DNA of 64,000 nt from Narthecium ossifragum (taxonomy: Eukaryota > Streptophyta > Magnoliopsida > Dioscoreales > Nartheciaceae). A program made the position numbers and the translations under genes. The stretch is from the NCBI GenBank assembly GCA_963920575.1, contig OY986973.1, positions 558,001-622,000 of the forward strand, given 5' to 3'. Of this stretch, positions 46,941 to 60,546 are shown one piece after another (position 1 is the first letter of the stretch; each line of letters opens with the position of its first letter). Below the pieces are notes generated by a model. The model saw only the letters and a list, made by a program, of their open reading frames with translations, had not been told where the DNA came from and ran no database searches.

Positions 46941-46971
46941 TTTTATACGCAAGGAAGGTTGAAGAAGTCAA
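46941..46971 (-). promoter_or_regulatory. TATA box and W-box of PR-1 copy 5
   Basis: Sense strand TATAAAA lies about 64-70 bp upstream of the ATG, with TTGACT (W-box core, WRKY binding in the family) about 20 bp further upstream (46966-46971). This arrangement suits a defence-responsive PR-1 promoter. Confidence 0.5.
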
Positions 46972-48272
46972 AAATTTGCTTGGAAAGTCTTTTGCTTAGA
47001 AAGATAAAAGTATTCTATGATGTGGAAAAAGGATGTGTAATCTATGTAGCTATCTAGATAAGGAATATATGAAGCATATCCTTAATCATGCTTAGAGCGA
47101 CTTGTGTAAGGAAAAGTATAGTATGGGGCAGAATAGTCAGCTAATGCATGTGCGATACCAATTCGCTCAGTACATATCTTGCCATGGCGAAAATAAAAAA
47201 ATAAATACGGTGTCGAGCTTCTATTGAATATATTATTCAACTCGCGCGTGAAAATATACGTCGAATTTTATATTTATGCATGTGTTATTGATTAAATCAA
47301 CTAAAAAGGAAAGTTCGTCTTAAACTATGCTTTTTTAAGAAAAAGGCTATGTGAATCATGTGTTGTGTTGCGTTTTAATTAAGTTATCAGCAGAATGGGT
47401 TGAGCTCCTCGAATCACTATATTTTCTTGGTATCAAGTCGTCCATACACGTGGAGAATTAAAGACTAGGGTTTGGTCTCTCACTAGGAAGATCGAAGGTA
47501 TTGGTTAGATTCTACATCATGGGAAGGAAATGACCTTGTGCTCGCTAATGGTCCAAAGATATTTGTGGAAGATGAAATTAAGAAAGAAGGAAGGACTGAC
47601 AAGGTGGAGTGCGATTGATTGTAATAGAATTAGTCTTCCAAGTCTTTCTCTCGCCCCCCCGGTTACGTTAGTGTGATTGTTGACTGATAATTTTGATTTA
47701 GAGATCCAATCCATGCTATTTACTGGTGTGAAGGTAATAAATTGAGTTATATGTCTGATGCATTTACTATCACTTGTATTTATTTAATTTTTGGTGTTGT
47801 ATGCGTCCCAATACTTGAGAAAAAAAAATCATGATTTTCTAAGTCACATCAGTGGAGATTTTTGTTTTTTTTAGACATCCATCTTTCCATTCAGCAAATT
47901 AGGGTTAAATAAGTTTCAGACACTCTTAAAATTTATTCTAATTTCATTCAGTAATTAGAAAAATAAATTTGTTCTGCCCTCATTTGTCAAATAGGAAAAT
48001 TGGCTGGCCCAAACGAAACAAAGACTCGTTAAAGGGCTTACTTAAATGGCACAAATTTGAGTACAGCGTGATTGGTGGACTTAATCTCCTTTGCAGATCA
48101 AAAAGCCCAAGGCCTCATTACCTAACCTTACAAAAGCCCATTTTAATAAACTAATCATCAGATTAATTGCAAAATGGTAAGTCCATGGTGGCGAGGACAT
48201 CTCATGGCGGTTCCCTGGTCCTACGCTAAGGCGGGGGATTAACTTACGTGGCAGTTATTCCGTATATCACGG

Positions 48273-48520
48273 CCTATTCGTTTGTTGCGGGAATAATTTT
48301 ATTATAATTTAAAAAATTTTATTTCCGATTTCATGAATGACTTTATAATGATTATTTAAATAATGAAAAAGTAGAGTGGATAATTAGAATAACTTTATAA
48401 TGATTACTTAGAATAGGAAAATGTGTTTGGTGATAAAGTGTGAAATAAATAGTGAATTCGGAAATATTTCATAAATATTCTCGAGGTTATTTTCGTTTGG
48501 TATTCCCATACCAAACGGGG
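48273..48520 (-). mobile_element. MITE, family M1 copy 2
   Basis: Right end ATACCAAACGGGG is the inverse of the left end of the 20688-20930 copy (CCCCGTTTGGTATGGG). Interior AT-rich with shared ATAATGATTA-type blocks. Confidence 0.65.
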
Positions 48521-48620
48521 CGGCTGTCAATATTCAGCCATTCATTGGGTGCCATGAAAGCGTTCCGGATAGACAAACATGCTCCGAGAAGGTACACTAG
48601 CTTTCCCGTATAAAAGTTAA

Positions 48621-49396
48621 GGGCATGTTTGGTTCAATGAATCATATGCGTCGCTCATCGATTATCGCTCGTGCAATGCACTCTGATCCTACGATCTCCT
48701 GTTTGGTTGACCCATGTATTAGTTGATGCATGCACCGTATGATATGCGTTTTGAGACTAAAATGATGCATTGCATGAAATGGCCGTGATGCACCCATTTG
48801 TGGTGCATTTTCTATATCCAATGTGAATATATTAAAATATATTCAATAAAGTTATGTAAACATTATTTTAATCTTAATAAAGTTATTATATTATTTTAAT
48901 CTCAATGATATATATATAATTCATATAATGTTCATACAATGATGCAATAAAGTTAATTTTTAATATATATATTAAAATTTTAATATATATTATATGAATA
49001 ATAAAATATAATATTTTAATATATATATTAAAATTTAACTTTATTGCATCATTGTGTGAACACTATATGAATAATATATATAATATTTTAATATTTTTAA
49101 TATATATTAAAATTTAAATTTATCACATCATTATGTGAATATTATATGAATAATATTAATGACTTTATTGAGATTAAAATAGAATATATTTTAATATATA
49201 TAATATATATTATTCATATAATGTTATAATATATAATTCATATAATGTTGTGAACATTATATATATATATGATCAGAGTGCATCAGCTGATTCAAAAGGC
49301 AATCAAACACGTGCATCTACTGCCCGATACATACACCACATGATGCATACATCCTACGATTCCATGCATCACGCGATTCCACCAACCAAACACCCC
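48621..49396. mobile_element. Non-autonomous TIR-like element
   Basis: Left end GGGCATGTTTGGTTCAATGAATC pairs with the right end, which reads inward GGGGTGTTTGGTTGGTGGAATC. The middle is extremely AT-rich with many self-complementary ATATATTAAAAT stretches. No target duplication was pinned down. Confidence 0.6.
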
Positions 49397-50264
49397 CTAT
49401 ATAATTTACAACATGGTATCCAAATCCGATTCACACTGAAAACCACATGCATGAGATCTATTCTAAAGAATATATTTCATATATGAAAGTTTTTTTTTTT
49501 TTTTTTTTTTTTTTGCAAATATGGGTAGCTATGTTGCAAGAAACAACCTTGTTATTGGTGTTTGCATTTTGCACTTTCTCTTCTTAACTTTTTTTATTGT
49601 GAAAAGCCCCTATGGTAAGTTCCTTATAGATCCATATCATATATTTTGAACCGTTTTTTAATTTATTGATTGATTTATATTAGTTATTTTAATTTTATTA
49701 GTTAAATCTTTGATCCTAATTTGGACGGATGTCTTATATTTTCAATGAATTTAGCGGATTGATGATTGAACTGTAATAAGACTAGTAAACATGCACTAAC
49801 CACTTGAGCTACTCAATCAGTCCTCTGATAGATTTACATTAGTTCAGTTCAGATTTTTAATAAAAGAGCTTCATTTTATTGGGTGGAAATTTAATACAGG
49901 GGCCTTTTACTATGGAAATTGATCAAAAAAAAAAAAAATCGGTTTCGGATTAGATAAATTTTGGTTCCGGGTCCATTATCGGATTTTGGTGAAGATCTCA
50001 CCAGAGATAAAGGACAATCGGATTTGAATCCGGTAATCAAAGAGATCCGACAGCATTCATTTCCTTTTCTAGTCGGGTTTCGGGTTTCGGGTTTCAAGCA
50101 AGAAAATGGAATAAAAAAGTTTTAAAAAGAAGCTAAAGAAGGTGGGACTAGTAACTAGTGAGCCAAGAAGAGTAAAGGAGTCCTCAAGAGCTCATCTTTC
50201 TTCTCCTCCGTCTCGGCTCCGCCACCGCCGTCTCGCCGTCGGATCTAGGGTTTCTACCGTCGGC

Positions 50265-53200
50265 ATGGCGAGCCCGATTCCGAGGTCGTCTCCGGCCACC
50301 TCCATTGGGGGCAGCGGCCGCCCAGCTATTGTTCCGGCGACACCCGCCGCGGGGAGCCTCGAGGACGAGGCGATATGGAAGCGGCTAAGGGAGGCGGGTT
50401 TCGACGAGGAGTCGGTGAAGAGGAGGGATAAGGCCGCCCTCATCGCGTACATCACCAAGCTGGAAACCGAGGTCCTAACCTCTCTCTCTTGCTTCTTTGT
50501 CTTCTTGAAATCTATAACGAGGTTTCTAGTTTGTTGCTTAATTTTGCTTGTAGAATGTAATCTTTTGCGTAAGAGCCATGGAGTTTACGTATGTAGGGCT
50601 CGAAGGCGTCCGAATCTTGATGCTATTTGCTGTGTTTGAAATGGGGCCTTGGCGGAGTTTAAGGATTTTTGTAGGGTTTATAGAGGACTCAGTACAAATG
50701 AATTCTGGAATCACTAATTCAAGTTGAAAGCTATACATATTAGTAGGTTTAACCTATAGCAGCATTACCGTGAGTTGCTATCTTGATAGGATTAGTATAA
50801 GCTTTTGAACTGAGATCTCGAGTAGAAATTTAAGGGTCGTTTGGCAAGTGTATAGGTATGACACCAGTTTATTTTTTTTTTGAAAGTCATTACATATTCT
50901 TGAACTAGAATCTCGAGCAAGACTTTAGGTTTTTGATGGAAATGGGTTGGCGGGTTCCTGAGTTTAGTCAATTTATTGCTACAAATGAGTGTTAGTTTTT
51001 CTGGTTTTTTGCCTTCCTTTTGTGGCAAAGATGATTATGAGCAAGATTTTGTTGTGTCCATGACAATCTATACTCGTCCATCTGTTTATATCTGTAACAG
51101 CATATGATGCAAAAGTTGCCTTATTACTTATTTTTAAACCCCTTTAATTTTCTCAACCAAAACTCTTCTTAGTTTTCAACTTTGGTTGAAAATAGATGTG
51201 GCAAGGCTAATGGTTGCAGGCGTTACAGAACAGATGATTCTGGGCCATTATTATCTGTAGCCGTTCTTTCTGTTTTTGCTTTCTAAAAGTGCCCAGTTAT
51301 CACTTATCAATACATTAGCTTATGAAGAATTGTTATAGTTGGGCTCTAGTTAATTACCTTTCATGTCATTGGCAAATTAAAATTTGGGTGTGTTACCTTA
51401 CATATTTGCTTATTCAAATAGGTGTATGATTATCAATACCACATGGGAATTTTGATCTTGGAGAAGAAGGAGTGGACATCGAGATATGAGCAAGTTAAAG
51501 CATCTGCCGAGTCTGCGGAGATCGTGTACAAACGCGATCAAGCTCAAAACTTATCAGCTTTAGCTGAATCCAGGAAAAGAGAAGGAAATCTTCGAAAAGC
51601 CTTGAGCATTGAGAAAGAGTGTGTGACAAATGTGAGATTCATTTTTATCATTGTTCTTGTGTTCCTGCCTGTTATTCTTTTAGTGAACATTAATCCCTTT
51701 TTTGTTGTATACATTTAATTGCAATCGATGTTCTACTTGTTCTGTCCTGATTTATTACTCTCGGCAAGGCTAGCTAATTGGTTCTTGAGCCGTTGACAAT
51801 TTTTAGGTTGTGTATTCCGATAGCAATCTATGGTGGATTCTTTATCTTCAACAATTAGATTTGTTGGTCATGGCTATGTTCTTGTATGTTTTTTGTTTTC
51901 TTAGTCATGCATGTATGTAATTTATATGCATGAAGTAAGCACATGAATTTGCTTTTTTGAGACTTATATCAAAAGATATGAATCAGTTTTTAGCAGTTGG
52001 AATTACACAATAAAATATCACAGATATGGACAATGGAACTTTTTATCATGGCCGATATCTAAAATCTTCAAAATTGGCACACACAAGACCTTTGCTTTAT
52101 GAGCACAGATCACAAAATATAGTTCATGGGCCCTATGACAAGATGAATACATCCAACAATGATAGTTTAGAATTTTAGAATGCTGCTAAACATTAACTGC
52201 AAATCTTCTTGATGTTATGATTGAGAATCATTTTTCATGGGTTGAATAGTTCTTGTTATAGAAGTACCTGAAAAATCATAGTGTAGGTCTCTGCATGTGT
52301 GTTGACAGTTTCATGGTAGAGGAGTTGGTGAACTTACTAATTGCCATGATTTTACAACATTTTGTCTATGGAGGGCAATGATTTGAGCCAGTAGTGGCGA
52401 TACTTTTGAAGGACTTCATATATGTGTCAATGACTATGACAGTAACAAACTTCCATTCCTCAGACCATCGGAAGATGCATAAATCTTTAATCTTGTTCTA
52501 CTTAGCCTAGGTTTTTCATTGAGCTTTAATTTGAATGAGATTGGTGCTTCGAAAAGGTATAAGTAAATAATCATTTTCTTATTGTTTTGTGTAGATCGAG
52601 AAGGCTTTGCATGACATACGTGGTGAATCTGCTGAAAGACAGCTAGCTTCTGATAGTAAGCTGGCCGAGGCTAATAAAATGATGGAAACTGCACAGAAGA
52701 TGTTTGATGAGGTAGAAATCAAGCTCCACGCAGCAGAGTCTTTGGAGGCAGAGGCTAGCCGATTTCATGATACCGCATTAAGAAACCTACAGGATGTTGA
52801 AGCACGTGAAGACGAGCTCAGAAGGCGGCTCGAGTCTTTCAAGGCCGAGTGAGTTTTCTTTGTTCTTTTTGCTGAGTTTCTGGAAATTTCTGCTAACTCT
52901 AGGTATAAATCTGTAAATGATGTTGCCTGACTTCTTGAATAGGCTTTTTACTGGCATTCTTGTTTTAAAAACTGGTTTCAACTGTACTAAGTAACTTCAT
53001 TGTTATTTTTTTTTTGTTAATGATGTGTCTTCATCTATATTTGCGATGGACTCGTCGAAATTTCACTCCAGTTTTTGTGAGCACCTTTTTGTTCGGGGAA
53101 TAATGACTTTGTTCTATACCATGGATTTCCACACCGGCCGGTACAGTGCGTACCGGCCGGTTTTTACCGGTCCGGTTTTCCCCCCGGATCGGATTAGGGG

Positions 53201-56200
53201 GAGATCGGATGTGTACCGGCCGGTTTGTGTCCAAACCGGCCAGTACACGCCGGTTTGTATCCAAACCGGCCGGTACAAACCGGCTTGTACCGGTTTGAGG
53301 AAGAGAGATGGAGAGGGGGAAGCAGAGAAAAAATAAGGAAGTAGACAAAATAGGTTACATGAGTATTTATATTCATAACCTAATCCGGGTCGGGTCTAAA
53401 GACAAAATAGGCCGGATTCACTAAAACAAATCATAAGATCCGTTTTTGTTCCGGGGGCGCTGCCCCTGGACCCCGCGACCTGACCGGGCAGGTCGATCCC
53501 CGCCGGGGCGCTGCCCCGGACCCCGTTCACTCTACGTAGTGTGTCATAGTCGAGTCGGCGACAGAATCCAAGACATCAAATGCACAACAGTATTGTATTA
53601 TACTACTTTGACAACTTGTCACTCTACTTTCATATAAGAAATAATATTTGGCCAATTGGAGATGTTGAATACAAGTGAATTTCAACTTTAATTGTTAATT
53701 ACATTAGTTAGCTTCAATGTATTTCAAATCAAATAAGAAACAAACGAAAACACCCTAGAACATGCCAAACAAGCCTTTCATGACCGGTTTGCCGGCATAC
53801 CGGTACGGCACCGGACTGGCGGTACGTACCGTACCGGCCGGTGACCGGAACGGCACGTACCACTGGTATGGAAATCCATGTTCTATACTACTTCCTACTC
53901 TTTTTGTGTGTTATTTAAATTGTGGAATGACTTTGATGTTAGATGTGATGCTAAGGAAAAGGAAATCAACCTTCAAAGGGAATCTTTATATGATAGCCAA
54001 GAAGTCCTGCATCAAGAGCAAGCAAGATTGTTGGAACGGCAGAAATTGTTAAATCAGAGAGAGGACTATATTTTTGAGAGGTTGAAGGAGCTGAGGAGTT
54101 TTGAAAAAGAATTAGACAAAGCAAAGGCAAATCTTGAAGAAGAACAGAGAGCTCTCAAAGAGAAGACTTCGAGTCTGGATCTAAATATGGCTGCTGTTGC
54201 ATCCAGGGAGGAGGTCTGCTTTCCCCACTCAAACTTTCCTTTCTGTTTAGTGATGGTTTTGCTATTTATGTTTTTTTAACAAACTTAAGTTATTGGTTGT
54301 TTTAGGCTATCGTCAAAAGGGAGTCACTGCTTGAAAAGAGAGAACGTGAATTACTAATTCTGCAAGAAAAGATTGCCAATAGGGAATATGTGAGTTCCTT
54401 TATTTTAATGACTGCATATAGCTGTCCTCTGCATATCCTTTTGAAGCATAACTTTGATGAGCTTTCTCTTTGTTTTTCCTTTCTCAGATTATATGTGGTG
54501 ATTCTTTTTCTGATAATTGTAGGAGGAGATTCAAAAACTAGCAGATCAACATCAATCTAGTCAAGAGAGGAAAAAGAAAAACCTTGAAGCAGAATTAGAG
54601 AAGAAACGCATGTCATTCGAAGACGAGATAGAGACAAAAAGAGCAGCTTGTGAAGTCAGGGAAGCTGAGCTTAAACAGAGAGAGAACATGATTCAAGGAA
54701 GAGAAGAAACTTTGGAGCTCCAGTTAAATGCTTTAGCGGAGAAGCAGGAAAACTTAGAGAAACAATCGAAGGCGTTGGAAGTGAAAGAACAAGCGCTTCT
54801 GTCTGCCCAAAAAGCAGCAGAACTGCAGTTGCTGAATTTGCATGATGAAAGAGATAGAATGAAGCAATTGAGAGAAGATCTTGAGAAAATTAAAGGTGCA
54901 GTTGAGGAAGAAAAGAAACAAATCGCACATGCACAGGAGAAACTAGAGCTTACAAGAGATGAAAGGAGTTGCTTGCTTGTTCTAGAAACCAAGCTGAAAG
55001 AAGAGATTGATGGTTTAAGAGCACAAAAGATGGAACTTATGGCTGAAGCAGATAAACTTCAAGCGGACAAGGAAAAGTTCGAGATGGAATGGGAGTTGAT
55101 TGAGGAAAAAAGGGAGGAGTTGAGGAGAGAAACTGAACGTATTAATGACGAGAAAAAAGCAGTGAGCAACTACCTTAAAAATGAACGTGATAGCATCAAA
55201 TTGGAGAAGGATAATCTGCGCAATCAGTTCAAGTATGAGGCTGATTCCTTATCTCGTGAACGAGAGGAGTTCATAAGTAAGATGGAGCATGAAAGTTCAG
55301 ATTTATTTGATAAAATTCTGCAAGAGAGGGAGGATTTTGCAAACGACATCAAAATTCAAAGGAATGAGTTGGAAAATTGTATTGAGAAAAGGCGGGAAGA
55401 GCTAGAAAGTTATTTGCGAGAAAAAGAGGAAGCATTTGAACAGGAGAGGGCCAAAGAACTTAGATATATAAGTTCACAAAAGGAATTGCTCACCAAAGAA
55501 TTGGATCATGTTGCATCAGAACTAAGACGGCTAGAAAATGAGAGATTGGATATTGCTCGGGATCGTGACCAGAGAGAGACAGAGTGGTCTGAGATTAAAA
55601 ATTCCATTGAAGTGCTTAATATGCAAAGAGAGAAGCTGCAGAAGCAAAGGGAGTTACTCCACGCAGATCGAGAAAAGATAAATCAACAGATAGATCACCT
55701 AAAAAGATTGGAGGATTTGGATATTGAATTGGAAAATAGGTCTTTGTCTGAGATAAGATCTCATGATGGAAACTCTTCTCAATTAAGGGTTCCTGTCAAA
55801 AAGTGCTCGAATAAGCATATTGCTGCACAAAGCCCCAAGGCTTTAACTGAACCGAATATCAATGATAATGGTAGCCCCGCACCAAGGTTGCTTCCTGAGA
55901 TGACTGCAGATGTTTGTTCACCGCCTACGTCAGTTACTCTATCCTGGGTGAAGAAATGTGCTGCAGTGATATTCAGGCGTTCTCCTGAAAAAGCTGCTAC
56001 AAATACTCGAGAGAGTTTTGAAGGTAAAATCTCGACTAAAACAGGAGAAGAAGGAAACTTTCCAAACACTAGCGCTCTTCAAAATGGGAAAACTGGAGAT
56101 GAAGGTGGAGAATTGGAAAAAATGGGGAGAAGCGGCATGACCAAGTCAGTGCAGGCTGATGTGGAAAAATCAAATGCTAGGTTGACATTGTTGACTAATA

Positions 56201-57790
56201 AAGTTGAAGATCGGAATATCATAGACAACAACATCAGCAAGCTAAGAGAGGATGCAGCCCATAATATGAGCTTCAACATATCTAAGTCCATTCACAGAGC
56301 TGTATTTCCATCACTGCTGGGAAGAAAGAGGCTTAACAATTTGTTATCTCAGGATCACGCAGATGATGCAAATGCACAGTTAGAGCCAAGTCTGAAATCC
56401 CACAAAAGATTGAGGCAGGAAAAATTTGATGATGTGCAAGGAGCTACATCTAACTGGTATGTATCTCACCGCCTTAGGTTCATCCAGCATTCATATTACT
56501 TTGATATCTCAATGTAATATCTGCTTATTATATGTTCACCTCTGTTATTCTGCTAGCATGCTCTCAACACAAATGCCTGATTCCGTTGATGAATGTGGCC
56601 CGACATCTGAAGGGTGCATCGATAAAGAACACGAATGCCCCAAAACCTCTAGCTTGCAACCACCAGAGGTTTCCCCAGATGGATTGATTTCGCATAGTAT
56701 GAATGCTGAAAAAGAAAGACAAGATGAATTGGGAAACCTAGTGCATGTTGGGAATGGTGAATTGTCTTCTGCTTCTTATCTGCATGGAATGTTGAAGACA
56801 CAGGGCAATCTACCAGACAGTGTTTCCCTTGACATTGTGGTATGTTTTGTCTTAGATGGCTAGAGCTTTCTGTCTCATTTCCTTCTTTTCTCTTGCATCT
56901 AGGTTTTTATGCCACTCTTGTGAATGTTTCTTATCTAATTTAACCGATCACACTCTTCTATCCTTCTGGTGATTGGATGTACGACAAAATTGGGTAGGCA
57001 TTTTAAACAAACATTATTCAGTTGAAGCAAACAGTGAGTTTTAACTTCCTTATATTGTCATTCTTGTTGATGATTTCTTGGTGTAGAGGCAACTAGGCAA
57101 GTTTAGATTCATAGGTATACATCTCAGGACAACTATTGTGGGGAAAACTCTTTTGTTCGTCGAAACGATAATTGATAGCCAAAATATTAGTTTGTATGGA
57201 TGAAGATGTTTTTGTTATACCATCCACCTCCTGTACGATGGAGATAGATTAACCGGTGGAAAGGCTTCATTTCATCCTCCTATTTTCTGTCTATGGGTAG
57301 AACCTTCTGAATGAGCTATTTAACAAGTTTACAACATGAAGCCTTCGATGTTTGTGGCATTCCTTCTACCTTTATAATTCCCAATCATGAGATTTCTTAG
57401 AACAGTATATGCGTTTTCTCCACCAGCATTAATGTACTAGTCATATATGTAGCTAATGTGTTTCATCCTTCCATCCTTTGTCAATTGTGCAAAACAGATT
57501 CCTTCCTATTTTTCCATGTCAATATTTAGTTTCCCTTTGTTATCGAGCATATGCCAGAATTGTTAGCCTGCATGTGAAGTTGAGTTATCGAACTCATTTT
57601 TGTTGACTTCTTTGCATGCTATGTTACTTGATCCATTTTTCTAATTCATGTCAACCTGAAGTATATGTTGATAATTGTTGATAAGCTTGAAGACGAAGAT
57701 GGATATGACCAAGACAGTGATGATGAAGTCAATGAAGAAGAAGAGCAGATTTCATTGAAAAAGAAGCTCTGGAATTTTCTCATCACATGA
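50265..57790 (+). CDS. CRWN4: CROWDED NUCLEI / NMCP-type nuclear lamina coiled-coil protein, CRWN4-like
   Basis: Eight exons: 50265-50471, 51422-51631, 52595-52848, 53943-54213, 54306-54389, 54523-56456, 56557-56839 and 57686-57790, all in phase with GT-AG introns, giving 1,115 residues. The N-terminal block EDEAIWKRLREAGFDEESVKRRDKAALIAYI and YDYQYHMGILILEKKEW mark the NMCP/CRWN family, and this version fits the CRWN4 (NMCP2) branch. Most of the protein to about residue 740 is coiled coil rich in E, K, R and Q. The C-terminal tail is low-complexity and ends in an acidic stretch (EDEDGYDQDSDDEVNEEEE). By family it is a plant lamina analogue controlling nuclear shape and chromatin organisation. 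Start chosen at MASPIP rather than the upstream in-frame Met at 50142. Intron 3 carries a hAT-like insertion. Confidence 0.95.
53112..53119. repeat. hAT-type target duplication, left copy
   Basis: TTCTATAC, matched at 53881-53888. Confidence 0.85.
53120..53880. mobile_element. Non-autonomous hAT-like element in CRWN intron 3
   Basis: 761 bp, flanked by the 8-bp duplication TTCTATAC (53112-53119 and 53881-53888). Terminal inverted repeat CATGGATTTCCACACC against CATGGATTTCCATACC at the other end. Subterminal regions carry many GTACCGGCCGGT-type palindromes, and a GC-rich segment near 53450-53530 holds two GGGGCGCTGCCCC units. No transposase is visible. Confidence 0.9.
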
Positions 57791-59900
57791 CTTTTAGGCT
57801 TCAATATCATCATAGAGGTTGGGGCTCCATTATACTGAGTGGTAATCTGTCCGTAATACTTCTAACTGCAGTTCTCTCACATGTTTGGCTGTTGTGTAGT
57901 GGTTTGAGGTATGCATATAAGGATCTCTGGCGTTGTTTTTGTTATCCGCTAGGTCTTGTTCTTCTCTAACTTAGCCACCATGTAAATTTTTTATCCTGTT
58001 TCTTGTGCAGATTCTGCAAACTGTATCCGAATGTGATTGCCTTTAGCTAAATTGGGCCCTTATTTGTATGTAATATGGGTGTCAAAAAATTCGGTGATAA
58101 AGACCGATGGTCTTATTTCATTGTAAACCTCTCAGCATGATATGAGTGTTCCCACTTTGCTGGCATATGCTTATCACTGACACCGCACAAATTCTCTCTG
58201 CTCTCAGCTCAACCACCGTGAAGTGGACTTCTTAACCAGAGAGATACTTCTGAGCACATGTTGATATTGAGAAATTGACAACTGATAACAATGTTGATTG
58301 GCTTTGTCAGAAGCCAAACTCACATTTGTTTCAAGTACTGAATACATGTATAGTCTGTGATACATGATGAATCACTGTTCATGTTGGGTGTCTAGCATGT
58401 AATTCCCGCAAATCGGGGGATGCTTCCCACCCAATGGGAGAATAAGATGGGAGACGTAGCAAAGACTTTAAGCAAATACTATTATGTTGAAAATTTATGT
58501 TTGACAGGGATTGGTCTTATATCTTAATAATTTGGCAAGGATTGGTCTTTGGATCTTAATGAGAGAGAGGTGATGCATGATTGAGACTGCACTATAGGAG
58601 GCATTCATTCAATTGTCCTCTATCATCAACACTGTTCACTTGCCGTGTTGAAAACGCTCATTACCGCTCATTACCTTTCGCTTACTTTTTTCTCCTCATG
58701 ATATGATGCATGGAAACAAAAGTTTTATTGTATTAAAACAAGCTTTTCCTCCCAGTTGATCAGCCTGTTGTATTTGTCTGCCTGTCTGTCCTCTTTCATT
58801 AATGAATCTGTCTTTCCTTTCTCGGTCGATGGAAAAGGGTGTGCCGGGGGGGGGGGGGGGAGGGGGGGGGGCGCGGGAGGGAGGTGTAGGGAAAAGGAAG
58901 TCTAAACAGAAAAGAAACAGGGCACTTAGATTTATAGCACAAAACATAGGATCATTAGTATGCCTTAAGGTTAGTGTTCCATTCAACCTAGCTGTGCCAA
59001 ATTTGTATCTCACAAGTTCACCTTTATCCACATAGAAAGATGCACCCTTATTAGACTATAGACCTGTTGGTCGCCGACAATCACATTAGTCAAAAGCATT
59101 GATATCAACTTATAAGGTCACTTCTAAGAGTCTTATGGTAAGGTTCATGAACTTTGTAATCCAACTCTTTTATGAGGCAGTGTTAAAAAGTGGTCATATG
59201 GTGATGCATTTGGCTGTGGAAACTTCAAAGAAAGAACCCGACTCTGGGCCTAATAGCAAAGTCTATATTCATGACGTGAGGGAGGTGACAGATGTGGATG
59301 TGGGCTCTAGTGATCAACGAGGTTCATGATGTAGTGAGTATACATAACTGTTGTAAGGCCATAGGATTCTCTCAAGTTTGGTGGGGATTCTAAGCTATCA
59401 GGTTGGTCACCTAACAGAAATAGGAAACACCTTCCTTTTGTACAACAACGTTGAACTTTTGTGCAAATGTTGCTTGCTAAGATGTATAAAAGAACTGGTC
59501 ATTTGTGGAAGCTATGAATAAATGCATGGATTCTAAATCTGTTGAGCTTTTTCATATCCTGAAATGGTCTTCTTGTAGAAATACATGCGTCACGTTAATT
59601 TGAAGCCTTCACTATTGATGGAGAGTTACATAATGTTTGGAAGCCTCAGTTACATAAAGCCTGGAAGTCTTAGTATCTGCTGATGAAGAAATCGCCAAGT
59701 CGGTACTAAGAGCGAGTCAATCTAGGATTGTAATAAAAGTATGAAGAGGACAATGACATGGGCTGCTGTATATGGTTGTGGACATAGTCTATATATAAAT
59801 GCCTCTTAATTATATATAAACTGGCTTTTATTTACTCTGTGTACCTTTTCTGAACCACAGTCCCAACCATTTTCTGTTCTTTTTTCAGAACATAAGCTTT
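57791..59900. other. 3' flank of CRWN and gene-free spacer
   Basis: AT-rich. It has a long G-run near 58847-58871, probably prone to sequencing error. No reliable gene or element is seen. Confidence 0.5.
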
Positions 59901-59907
59901 TAATTGT

Positions 59908-60224
59908 GAACTCATGATCCTAGTGGAAACTGATTCTCTGTTCGCGGCAAATATGATAGAGGGCTGGATGCCTCTAGTTCGCGACTGTGATCGAGTAGTG
60001 AAGGAGATATGGTGGGAGAGGCGGAATTTTACGGAATTCACGGTCCGATATATTCCCAGAGAGGAGAATACACGGGCGGATTGGGTGGCCAAGATGGCAT
60101 TACAACTTACTAATGTATTTGATAGGGGTGAGGGGACTAGGGGGTATGTCCCTAGTATCTCTCGTAGTATGTAATCTCCAGTGGAGAACCTAGCCTTTCG
60201 ACTTAATTGTTCAAAAAAAAAAAA
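59908..60224 (+). pseudogene. LINE 3' end: RNase H fragment with poly(A)
   Basis: Encodes MILVETDSLFAANMIEGW and VRYIPREENTRADWVAKMA, a good match to the end of plant LINE RNase H domains, stop at 60172-60174, then about 40 bp and a poly(A) run (60211-60224). A short 5'-truncated LINE insertion. No target duplication was found. Confidence 0.8.
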
Positions 60225-60546
60225 AAGACTTCTAAATCTGGTCGCTGATGATAAAGTTCGGATTCTGATGGACAAGGTTTCTGCATATGTCAAGTATATG
60301 TTTATCATATTTCTCATCAACATAATAAACCCATAATCTTTATATAGGAAGTTTCTATCATTGAAGTGTTATATAAGAAGCAAGAACATCACATGGAACT
60401 GAGAATAGACTTGTGTGTGTATGTATATAGTTATAGATATATCCATTTAAGAGACCCAAGTTGCATTTTGAAAGGGACTACCAATTGGCGATCAAGATTA
60501 CAGATATAATTAAGAGAGAAAGGGACAGAAAAACCCCAAGTGGACA

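Larger units (their letters stand above)
46972..50264. other. Intergenic region with MITEs
   Basis: AT-rich, gene-free; holds the M1 MITE at 48273-48520 and a 776-bp TIR-like element at 48621-49396. The last 150 bp before 50265 are the GC-rich 5' leader of the CRWN gene. Confidence 0.6.

Noticed and set aside
50142..50264. Upstream in-frame Met as CRWN start
   Set aside because: The first 41 residues are basic, unlike the family's short N-terminus; MASPIP at 50265 fits better and lies after a typical leader.
58802..59035. Gly-rich open frame across a G-run
   Set aside because: Created by the homopolymer near 58850; no domain, and homopolymer length is unreliable.
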